Assembly (NCBI GenBank): GCA_030248225.1
Contig: JASANE010011798.1
Location: 124,001 to 188,000, forward strand
DNA length: 64,000 nucleotides
Source: Trileptium ribeirensis
Lineage: Eukaryota > Nematoda > Enoplea > Enoplida > Thoracostomopsidae
Direction: 5' to 3'
Within the stretch, counting starts at the first letter, position 1. The number at the start of each line of letters is the position of its first letter. A program made the translations under genes and the position numbers. Shown here piece by piece: positions 24,701 through 36,700 of this stretch. The notes beneath the pieces are model-generated. The model saw nothing but the letters and a program-made list of their open reading frames with translations, was not told where the DNA came from and searched no databases.

Positions 24701-27700
24701 AAGATGCATTTGCACTATTATTTAAGTCAACGATTAAGCCTAGTTTAGTGAACAATTTTCAATTCGAAGTGGCCCTTATTTTGATTAGTTCATTTCACGC
24801 TAATTTATTTGGAATAAAACCAACATTTGGCATATTTTGGATATCATTGGATATAGCTGGGGGTGCTAGAGAGTCGCTTGAGCCGACTGGAATTCAGTGA
24901 TTATCCAAAAGCCACCGAAAAGTTTTTTTACTTGAATTTAGGAATCTTCAAGACAATTTGCAATGTCCCTGGGTATTAAATTTAAAATTTTGAATTCAAG
25001 ACATATTGCTACAATTTCTTGTTCAATTTAAGATAATAGAGCACTTTTGATGCCCTTGAAGCCAAAAGACTCGCAAATGAATACTATAAGGAAATAGAGT
25101 TCGTCACGGCTAAAGCGAAGTGAAGTTGAGCAAAACTGTCTACCCCGATGAGTAACTTTGGATAGTGGTGTCTGGAAGCCTAGGTCGCGACCGACATAAG
25201 CGGCGAAACACCGTTGCCCATATTCTTAGAATTGACAAAGGACCATTAAAAACCGGTTTTTGCCATTTTTGATCCTGGTGGGAGCTCTAATACTTCAACT
25301 AAAGGGCTCGTCGTCATTACTTTTTCTACCATAATATTGGCGAAATATATCAACATGAAGGTAAGTTATGAGTTACCCCGTGGAAATTTACATGATTTCA
25401 TGGCCCACAGTGCAAATTACGCACGCTTCGCTCACTCCGTTTCAACAAGCTGCAACACCAAATACAGTAATATAGATAATCCAAATTAAAAAATATAGAT
25501 ATTACAAAAATTCAGCTGAAATAAATCTGTGCGTCTCAAATGATCGTAAATCCAGAAAATGCGAAATTTCGACGGGTTATTTCGTTATGCAGATTAAAAC
25601 TACTCCAAAAACTAAAATGGCAGATTACTATTCCTTTAAATCTCTGTGTAAATTCATGGTTACTGTGATGAAATTAACTAGCACCCTTATAACAGCGGCG
25701 GAAGAGAATTATCCGATGAAACTTAATCGGGCGAATCGCAATAGATGGTGGAATGAGAAGTTAGCAAGTATTAAGAAAAAAGTGAGGAAATTTTATAGAA
25801 TGGCGGTTAAATGTGGTAACTTAAGAACATAGAATAAATATAGGATGTTGGAAAATCAGTATTAGTACCTGATTAAAGATAGGAAATTGGAAACATGGAG
25901 GACATTCTGTGAATCGATTCATTCGGTTCCGGAAAGTAACAGAATAAACAAAATTATGAAAAGAATAATCAGAATGTGTTGGGGAGGATCAGAGATGGAA
26001 ATGCATGTTTTGCTGATAGCGATAATGAGGCTGATAATTTTGTTGATATGAATAGGCCTATTAGAATCAGTCGACGTGACGTGAATTTAATAGATAATAT
26101 CAGATAATCAGAAAAGGTGACTGAATCAGTAAGAAGCTTTGGTGCTTATAAAGCACCGGGTCCAGATATGATTTATCCGACTCTGTTGCAGACTTGCATT
26201 GAACAGATAGTGGATATTTTGGCAACTATTTATAGATCGTGTCTCCGACTAGGCCATGCACCTCAGTCTTGGAGACAAAGCAAGATGATTTTCATTCCGA
26301 AACCAGGCAAAGATGACTAACTATACTGACTCAACGTCGTATCGTACGATAAACCTCTCGCCTTTTTTGTTGAAGTCGAAGTATAACAGCTGAATTGGTG
26401 GTGGCTGGATGCACTGTAAAAGCTGCCAGAGGATTTCCCCAAAGATGCGTGCTATCTCCACTCCTGTGGAGCTTGGTGGTTGATGAACTCTGCAAGTCAT
26501 CAACAGTTACAACGTCGTATATGTGGGGTACTCTGATGATTTGGCAGTAATGGGGTCTTCAACCTCTCTACAAGCTGTCTGTAATAGACTCCAGTATACC
26601 TTAAATAGGATATTTCATTGGTGCGAGAGTAGAGGACTAGCTGTGAATGCGGCAAAAATCAACAGCGTCATGTTCACAAGGAAAACGAGTATACGTTCGT
26701 ATAAGCAGTTGATGATATGTGGTACAGCCGTACAGCTTTCGAATGAAGGTAAATATTTGGGTCTAATATTAGACAGCAAACTAACCTGGAGGCCAAATTT
26801 GATGGAAAGGTGTAGTAAAGCCATTAAGCTTCTGTTCTCACTTAAAAGATTTGCAGGCTGTAATTGGGGGTTCGCTAAAAATTCTGCAAATTAATTCGCA
26901 ACATTGCGTTGAGGCTAGTTATGAGATAAATAGGCGGTTGGTTGCCACCAGTGTCACACTAGCGCTGATCCAGGAACCTCACTTTGTTGCCTGTAAGCCT
27001 AGTTTAATTGGCTCTAAACAGTTTAAGGTGTTTTATGGTTGTGACATAAGACCTAGGACAGCTATTGTCGTGTCTAATGTTTTGAATTACATACTGATCA
27101 ATGAACTGACCAACATGGACTGTGTAGCTATTAAGCTGATAGATAAGGACGTAGGGAGTGTTGTGGTGGCGTCGCTGTATCTCCCATACAACGACCCCAA
27201 CCAGCTTCCAACCCCTACGCTGCTTAAATTGGTAGAGTATTGTGAAGTGCGGAAGATACCAATGGTGGTGGGGTGCGATGCGAACGCACACCACATACTA
27301 TGGGGTAGCAGCGATGATAATCCAAGAGGCCGTGCCTTGCTAGACTTTATCATCATATCTAATCTAGAAATTATGAATAAAGGATCTACTCCTACCTTTA
27401 TGAACAGTCGCAGGGAGGAAGTACTTTATCTTACCCTCTCATCGCTGACTGCTAGTCATCTAATAAGCAAATGGAGGGTGATGACGGACAATTCGTTTTC
27501 CAATCATCGCTTCATATCGTTCGAACTGGGGATGATAGTTAAGTCTCATCCCTTGATGAACGATATAAATGTAAGAACGATTCGCAAGGAAGTCTTTTGT
27601 GACCTCCTCGTAGAATCAATACTATTTCAGTGTAACGATATTGAGAGCACGGATGATATGGAAACAGAAATTGCAGGTATTAATTCATCCATATCAGCAG

Positions 27701-30700
27701 CATCTGTTGGTTTATGCAAACAACAGATTGCAAAAGTACCGGGGAAGCCATTATGGTGGAATCCTATCATTGAAGGACTTCGGACCAGTTCTAGAAGGCT
27801 CTTCCACAGAGCTAGCAGATCAAATCAGCAGAAGGATTGGTCCAGATATAAGAATGTTCTACGTGCATATAAGAAGGAAATAACGAATGCCAAAAGAAGA
27901 AGCTGGAGATCCTTCTGCTCTGACGTCGCGAGCAGCAATTCGGCCTCCAGGCTCAAGAAAGTGGTTTCCAAAACTGGTGACCACACAATAGAAACGCTTA
28001 CCACCCATAATGGTGATAGCACCGGCGGAGAAGAAAACACTGCGGCTTCTGTTGGCCACCCACCTCCCTGGATCTCGCGATATAGGGGAAGTGGTGTCAC
28101 TTTACAGAGGTTTCAGATGTACAGCGGCCAATACGGAAATTTGTAGAAGAATTTTCAGCAAGGAAAATGTCCACTCGGCGTTGGACTAGTTCAGTCTATA
28201 CAAATACCCTGGACTGGATGGTATTTATCCCATCCACCTTCAGCTGGCCAAAGGTATTACGGAGCAACTAATCAGAATCTTCTCGGTCTCCCTCATGCGT
28301 GGATATATACCATACTCATGGAGGACCGCAAGAGTTGTGTTCATTCCCAAACCAGGGAAAGATAGGTATGACGAACCGAAGTCATTCAGACCTATCTGTC
28401 TTAGATCATTCGTTCTCAAAACAATGGAACGAATGATTGACAGACATCTGAGGGCGTCACTAAGAAGTTAAATCGTAGATAACATGCCTACCAAAGCGGC
28501 GAGTCTACGATTTAAGCTCTGCATGAATTAGTGGGCACCATCGAGACGAATATTGATGACGGAAAGCTGGTGTTGGGCTGCTTCCTAGACATAGGAGGAG
28601 CCTTTGACAACACCAATTTCGAATCGTTTAAGAAAGCCTTTAGGGAGTTCGGAATTTCGGAACTGATAAGTCATTGGTTACGCAATCTTTTGTCGAGCAG
28701 AAGTGATGTTTCCTCCCTGGAGTCAACCTCCATCACTGTCAAGGTGGAGAGAGGTAGCCCACAGGGTGGAGTGCTTTCACCGCTACTATGGTGCATGGTA
28801 ATCAACAACCTTCTAGAAGACTTAATGTGAGAAACACTCATGCTCAAGCCTACTCCGATGACGTTGCCATACTCTGTACTGGACTGGGCGTGGCGTCTGT
28901 AAGGAGATTAATGTCTTCCGCATTAAAGAAAGTACACCAATGGTGTACTAAGAAGAGCCTAAGCGTCAATCCTAGTAAATGTGGAATGGTCCTTTTCACA
29001 AATAAGAACGGGGAAAATATCCCAATGGTTGCAGAAATTAAGTATCTCGGAGTCATTATCGGCTCCAAACTGACCTGGAAGTCACATCTAGAAGCTGTAT
29101 AGGAAATCTTGGAGCATCAAACCCAAATGGATACTATGGTGTTATAAAACCGTAGTCCTCAATATCCTCCAGTATGGTGTGTTAGTCTGGTAGAATCGGA
29201 CTAACATATTTTAAACGAATACTGAATGAGGTTATGCGACTGAATTTGCTCATGGCAACAGGGGCTATGAGATCTACCCCAACGATGGGGCTATCAGCGC
29301 TTATGTACATACCACATGCAGATGCATCCCTTCACAGGGAAGCGATTTTATGTTACCACAGGCTATCAAACAATGGTCTTTGGTTCTATATAGAGCACTT
29401 GACCACGAGAGGTCACTTGAATGCGGACCTCTTCACGGAGGGTATTAGAAGCATTCAACTGCCCTGTGACCATATCGGGAAGGTTTTTGTTTAAGCTCCT
29501 GTCTGGAAAACGGAAATTCCAGACAGAGAGTTCTGGGCAAAATGGGACAGAGGTGAGAATGACCATACCGTCCATTGTTATACTGACGGCTCAAAGATAG
29601 AACATACCTCAGGTTCCAAGCTTGGAGCAGGGGCATGTATAAGCGATACAATGCGTCAATCGTTTTCGCTGGGCAGCATGGGCTCGGTGTTTCATGCCGA
29701 AGTCTATGCGACCAGGAAATGTATTGAAGCTTTATTGGAACGAAATATGAAACATCAACATATATGTGTTAACTCAGATCGTCAAGCCGCCATAAGAGCG
29801 CTTTCTGCTCGCACAGTCCTGTCCCGAATTGTGGCTGACTGTGTTCAAGCGCTCAGACGGCTTTGTCCATGGAATAAAGTGACTATCAGATGGGTACCTG
29901 GTCACACAGGTCAAGAAGGAAATGAAATTGCGGGCGAATTAGCGAGGAGGGGATCGGCTAATAAATTCACAGGTCCTGAGCCTGTGCTACCGATTCCATC
30001 TAGTACAGTACGCTTAGAAACTAAGCAATGGATGAACAGTTCGCTTACCAACCGGTGGGCTGCTGAAACGAAGCGTCGGCAAACTAAATTATTTTTGCCG
30101 CAGATATGTTTCAAATGGAGTAAATATCTATGGAAATTAAATAAAGTACGGCTCAGATGGGCAGTCAACCTCATCACAGGCCGTAATGGGTTGAATGCCC
30201 ATTTATTTATAATGAATCTGGCAGACAGTGACCGATGCAGTGCTTGCGGCGAGAGGGACACTGGGGAGCATGTACTCCTGCGTTGCCTTTCGGAGTCCCC
30301 ACTAAGGCGCAAAATCTTCGGTCACGATATACTAGGCATAGATGAAGTGCGTACTGCAGGTACTATGAAGATAGTCAGATTTGCTACAGAGTGCACGAGA
30401 TTCGTGTGACCTGCCATCTGCGTGAGACGGTGTAATGGACAGTCATGAAACGGTCTAAACACGGGTCGCGTGGCATGCCCGGGCCTTGAGTCTCCCCCCA
30501 CTCCTTATCTATCTATCTAATTGGGGGGGTTGAAACCAGGTATATCAAATTTTTTGTCTAAGTCTGTGGTTATGCCGTCACTGATGTATGGCGTGGCGTG
30601 CTGGTGGCACAGATAACATTTGCTCTCATATATAGGCTTTCCTAAAAAGGTTTGATGGTCTGCAAGCGTTGTTGAATATCACACTCATTGGTGTATTGGC

Positions 30701-33700
30701 TAAAGAATTGACGATGAAGGAATACCACGCTCAAACGTATGAGTCTCTGGAGTGATTATATATTTAAAGGACGTGGGCAGCCGACGATAGCGGAGGAAGT
30801 TGTCAGATATGGTCCCCTCCTGAGCGGGCCTTCAAATTGTCGCAACTAGGAATAACCAATTCTGGTTTTATGAGGACCATAGCGTCGATTCTGGGGAAAG
30901 CACTGAAATATATAGTATGTTACACGGATGATGCGGCGATCAACAGGAGCAATGAAAGAAGTTGTGGTGGGGGTGTCTTTATTCCAAATAAAGTATCACT
31001 ATTTATCCCACTTACACGACATGCAACTGTTTTTCAAGCAGAGATTACTGCTATATGCAGATGCGCAGAAATTTTAGAAGAAAAAAACTTAGAAACAGAA
31101 GTATCGCTATTTGTAGCGATAGTCAAGCTGCAATTAAGGCATTACACAACTCCCGAATCAGATCTTGGTGCGTGCTAGAATGCATAAAGCATCTTAATGG
31201 GGTTGGTAAGAGGAATAATTTGAAACTAGGTTAGATTAAAGGACATTCTGGACTGTTTGGGAATGAAGTGGCTCATGGGCTGGCTAATAAGGGATCGGAC
31301 ACGACGTTTGTGGATCCCGAGCCTTGTATTCCTATAAGTAATACTATTGTTAATACCTTCTTAAAAGACTGTTCGTATTGGAATCACCAATCAGAGTGGC
31401 ACGATGGAAATAACTGCTTGCAGACTAGATGTTTTTTAAAGCAACTGATAAAAGGAAATCAATGTTTCTTTGGAAATTGAATAAAGATAGAATAAGAATT
31501 GCAGTTTCTTACTGGGCACGGCAATTTTATGATACATTTGAAAACTCTTAAGATTGAAGACAATGACAAGTGTAAAAGGTATGGTAAAGATATGGAAACT
31601 GCAAAGCATTTGACTTTTGAATGCAGTAAACTAAGAGATTTAAGATTGAAATTGTTTAAGCATGGAATTTTGGATAGCTCGGAAGGCCATTAATTAAAAT
31701 TGATCCAATTAATAGGTTTCTGGGATAGGATAAGATTTTAGATTCCTTAAACAGATTGGGGTGCTGGAAAGGACCTAGGGTCCAACCAGATTACATTAAT
31801 CCCTCCTGCTGTCATTCATTCATTCGAGAGATCTCTTTTGGTTGTGAAAGATGTTCGGCGGGGGGTGATTATTGGGGTATAACTGAAAAAGGTGCTGGGT
31901 CCTGTCTTAATTTTTTACCACACTTGCTAGGGAGAGCCGATCAATTTGAACTAATTTATATCGCGTTTTATCTACACCGCATAAGTCGTTTAGAAACTGT
32001 TTTCTGTATTTATGAAGTGGTTTTCACTTTCCAAACTTATTTTAGCACTCATCTCATGTGCTTTATTTACTAACCTTTGCTTTAGTGTGTAAACTGATTT
32101 TTTTATAGGGCACAAATCTCACGGAACTTCAAGAAGCTATTGTGGCGCAAGCCGAGTTGATGTCACTCCGAGCTGACTACGACGATGGCATGGTAGAGGG
32201 CGTTGTTATTGAGTCGAAGCTTGTTCATGGCAAGGGGTACGTACGCAGGTGTTTGGTTAAATAAAAATTGTGAATATTTATAACCATTAACTGTATCTCA
32301 GGTAATAGCAAATAGTGAGCGCTCACTAGCTTGAAATACTAATTTATCTTTAGGCCGTGTTTTGCTAATTTCGAATGCTTGGTCATGGAAAAAGACGGAG
32401 ATGGAGTAAAAGCTTTTATGGTTTGGAAAATGTGTAATATGGTCGTATGGCGCAGTGGTTAGAGCGCATATTTCACTATCAAGATGCAGTGTGTTCGAGC
32501 CGTCCTGTGTGCATAATCTCCGTATTATTGTGTTATGCTCTAGTAAACTTAGTTCTACAGCCAATCAACCAACAGTTCAAAAGTGCCATAATTTATACAT
32601 TTTGTGATCGAGCATAACTTTGACATTTTCAATTTGCTGAAATTTGTTTCCCTAATGCATATCGACTCTGCATTTCGATTGTTAAGTGTTCGCGAACAAA
32701 TTCATTGGAATAATGGAGTCATAAACAAGTCAATCCTATAAAGTTAAGCTTTTGGCATTCGGAAACAAAAATACTTTAATGCATTTTCGACACGTTTTCA
32801 TTATCAAAAATTGGGGTAATTGTTCCTGAATTTCCGCGAATGGTAAGTGAATTGATTTCGATCGCAGAATCCTGTATTGTCGAGCAGTTATGCACCGAAT
32901 TTTAAATAACCAAAAATAATTCTGTATCAAACTTTTGTGTAAAATATTATGGTTGGTTGGGTCACCTGTACTTTATACGAGCATTATTGAATTTCCACAG
33001 TGAAGTGGATAAGGGATCATAATTCTGGACAGAAAATAGTCATTGACTATAAACCATATTGGGCGCCATTTTCGCTCGCACTGCAAGCTATTAATAAATT
33101 TTTACGAGTAGATATGATAGTGGCGATACAGTTTGAGCAGAGGGACAATTATTATTGTTTTTAAAAGTTTAAAAAAAACTCAAAAACCTAGAAAAGTTAA
33201 TTTTACGTTTAAGTCGGAGGTCGACGAGGGCGAGATGTCCAAAACTGACAGCCAACTCTTAAATGTGTGGTTTCAGATTTAAAATGTGATAATTTTCACA
33301 TCGTTATTAATAATAATTGGTATAACCCCGTGTATTATATCATACTGTTGTCAGAAATGAGCCCTGTTCACTCGATATTCGTTCATGTTTCCTCGAGAAA
33401 TTTTAATTTTGTTCGACGTGTTTGAATTTTTACAACACTATGTCAACATTTTTTCAGAATTGTTCGGAGTTAGTTCACACTAGGAATTTGGTCAATTTCT
33501 GTTCTATGTTCATTCTTTCGAAAATCAGCAGCCATTTCTGTTTAGTGTTTCTCCAAAGTATCACAAAGTACCACAATAATATTGTGTCAACAGTGGTGAA
33601 CGAATTCTGTCCGATTTTGACTGCCCGTGCTGGACAGTCTAACGCTTAGGGTGTGTTCACATTGCGTCTCATCCGATTTATATACATGCGTGTATACATA

Positions 33701-36700
33701 CTGTATATCGAGTAATCGCACAGCATCGCACAATTTTATTGCATCAGAATCAGATGATGTAATGTTAACGTATAAACACGTTATCGATAGGTTATTATAG
33801 TCATGTCGGAATAGATCGTATGCAATGTGACCAGAAATTGGAAGTGATGCAATTTGTATACGGCCAACAACCTGAGGATAGATCTGTCAATGTTTCTTTT
33901 TCCTTTCGTATACTGTACCCGCTGGAAATCGCTTTTCGCAACTTATTACAACGCTACTCGCTCGCTTGCTGGAAAGATATTTCTGGCGCGTAATGGGCCG
34001 GTATTGCACCTGAGTGTTATAGATCATAATCATGTTTTTTATCCGACATCTGAAGCATTTCTTTGACGCCGTATTTTTTGTCTAAGCAAGCGGAGTTTCC
34101 ACCAATAGCTTTGCTTTTGGCGAAAATGGTAAAAAAAACTTTTCTGTCCGTCTGGAGATCTTAACTCATCACCGGATGAATGAATCTTCACAATTTTTTT
34201 CATTTGATCACAAATTTGATGGATGTCTATTTATACCTTTTATTAGACGCAAAACCAGCCAACCACATCTTCGGTGCCAAAATGAGTCCCAAAATAGTCA
34301 AGGGTCACATTTTTTTGACTTGGCCATCCTGGCATGTATATTTCGTGACCTCTATCTGGAGAAAAACGCAATGCAATGAAAACCGGAGGCACAGACAGAA
34401 TTTTCTCATGGACAGCTACAATTTTGCTATTTATATTTTTTTCAGAGCTGTTGTTTTCGAACTATGAGCGAAAATTTAAAAAATGCCCCAAAAATTAAAA
34501 TGTCGAAATTTTTACAAAGCAAGTTTTTTGCTTGTTGGGGGTGACCCATGGGATTATAGGGTAATTTAACCCGTTAAACAAATTGACTTCGTTGTTTAGA
34601 CAACATATTGGCTGTGATATTAACCGTGCTGGAGCATATTAACCATAGGGTGATAGAGCAAAATTTGATATATTATGGCAACAAAAATAGTCAATTTCGC
34701 CAGTTTTCTAATATAGATGTATGTGGGGAATCTAACATGTATATAGATTTTCTGGGTTTGCTAAATATAATATAATAGCAATGTATATGTGTTTATACGT
34801 CAAATAAGGCACGTTTTAAAGCCCTACTACGTAAAAATAATTCCTCAAATTATAATTTTGTAAAAAGTTGTGTTATATTAAGTTCAAAGTATTTTTGGTC
34901 TTTCAAAACAGAAATAAAGAGTTTTTCGGTTTTGATATGAATAAAGTCAAGAAAATGGCCGTAGCATTGTCGTGAAAGTATAGCTGGTATATAATGTGCT
35001 GTTATTGGACTTTAAACGGGCTTAGAGATCTGAATTGGAGCGGCAACATCGTCTATATGGTCATAATTGCTACATTCCCTTCATTTTGCGTGTTACTAGT
35101 TTAGTTAAGCAGTACGTGTTTGCTTGTTTATGTAGAAGTTTCTGACATTTGCTTTAACTTGCAGCTGTTGGTTGTAGTTTTTTATTTTAGCAAAATCTGC
35201 ACGTCGTTAGTTCAACGTGGTACGTTGAAGCGAGGCGCGCACCTAGTTGCTGATACTTCACGTTGCAGGGTACGACAGTTTTTCTGGTTTATTGCTGTCG
35301 GATCTTCCTATAGAATTTGTAGCTGTACATTATAGCGCGAATTTGGGTTGGTATATCCTAGTCTGGTTTGTTTATTCATGTCTTAATTTGCAAGTGTTGC
35401 ATAGCCTATAGCGCTTTTTCTTTTATTTTGTCCAATCAAGAAATAGAAATGTTTATCGCAAAGTTTCTTTGTCTTTATTTTTGAAAATTTCATGAGCCCA
35501 CGCTTATGGGGCGGCTCCTTGGGTAGCATATAGCGCTAATCACCGGCGTCTGAAGCAACTGTACGCTATATATGTTCACCGTGTCTGATAAGGTACGTTA
35601 CTTTCAGACGTACTGTCAACAGTCCTGATAGCTTGACGTAGCCACGTTTCGATTACCAGGCCTTGCAGCGGACCACGCCAATGTTATTATATATTTTTAA
35701 TGGTAGTTGACTACTGAAATCAAAACCAGTACTTTAGCTTATGTCCAAATGTTTGCAATTTACTACGTATGATATGTATTTCATACACATTAACAGAATA
35801 TAATGATATCTGCAATTGGACACCATTAAAATACTATTAACCACGAACATTATCCCAAGTTTATCAGACATGTTTTACCATATAGCAAGGTTATCTGTCG
35901 AAAAAGCATATTATATTAAATAGTGAGATTCCATGGTGGCCTCATAAAATGACTAACACTAGCCCGAAATTGACAGTAGGCTTATTGGAATCCAAATCGT
36001 CTTAATATGGAACTTTGTTTTTTGATTTGTTTCGAAACCTCGAACGATAGGTAACAATCACTTCTTGTAGGTGTTGTTGTGCTGCATGCGATGTTAATCA
36101 ACATTGCGATCCAAATCAGTAACTCTTCAATCGTCAGGTTCTCTAAAGTTGATATGAAAAACTTGAATAAGGTAATCTTCGACCTGTATTAAATTGCCAC
36201 AGTGTCGGGAATATGTTTTGGCATAGTACAGTGCATCAGAAAGTTCGACTTGCTGGAAAACTTTTTGCGTTTTAAGAAAGTTTATACAATTCGGTATGGT
36301 TGCATTAAAGTCATCGCGTATTTCCGAATATAATGTTACTGATGTAGTAATACTCATCTGTGACAGTAAGACCGTGTTCGCATTGCGTCCGACCTTACCA
36401 AATACTGCGACTGCCGTACACTGTGCATGATGTCTATATGTTTTCACATTCCATCGTCCGATTCGAATTTGATAAAATTTTGTATATGCCGTCGAATTCG
36501 TCGAATACATAATGCACGTGGAAAACGGATCATAATCTGTGTGAACACGACCGTACAATTATTTACCGTTATGGGCTAATATTTTCATATTGGTTTGTGT
36601 CCAGTTTTTAGGTAAAAGCGCTACTCGACGAAAACGATAAACAAGTCGGCGAAGCTACGCCGTCCATTCCAGTTCAAGTAATGGGCTGGCAAGACTCTAT

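Larger units (their letters stand above)
26871..30517 (+). mobile_element. Non-LTR retrotransposon B (LOA/R1/I group) inserted into A
   Basis: Flanked by the 10-bp duplication taattggggg (26861-26870 and 30518-30527). It begins exactly at the start of the endonuclease ORF ([12 protein letters not shown]), so ORF1 is missing. An APE-type endonuclease, an RT with YSDD at 28851-28862, RNase H and a terminal CCHC motif ([17 protein letters not shown], about 30235-30290) follow. The 3' end carries (TATC)n. The reading frame is broken at several points, including TAA at 29492-29494, so it is not functional as it stands. Confidence 0.9.
25540..31827 (+). mobile_element. Non-LTR retrotransposon A (LOA/R1/I group), split by element B
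   Basis: The coding remnants are in order. A pre-RT segment (25587-25832) contains [22 protein letters not shown] fingers (26117-26320) contain [16 protein letters not shown] and [15 protein letters not shown]. An internal deletion follows, then [14 protein letters not shown] (about 26430), then the RT core YSDDLAVM with the catalytic YSDD at 26529-26540, continuing to FAGCNWG. The element stops at 26870, where B is inserted. It resumes after 30527 with the thumb [17 protein letters not shown]. RNase H follows (CYTDDAA at about 30925; [26 protein letters not shown]), then a zinc-like [17 protein letters not shown] block (about 31575). The 3' end is a (CATT)n tail at 31813-31825. Frameshifts and stops make it inactive. 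Confidence 0.85.
32237..35190. other. MTIF2 intron 8
   Basis: Contains a tRNA-like SINE head (32441-32515), a decayed repeat shared with intron 14 (33365-33530), a GTGTTCGC inverted-repeat element (33647-33833) and an R1-like repeat (34142-34260). The rest shows no gene. Confidence 0.5.

Noticed and set aside
36127..36558. 143-codon minus-strand open frame as a gene
   Set aside because: It overlaps the GTGTTCGC inverted-repeat element, shows no known motif and no good codon pattern.
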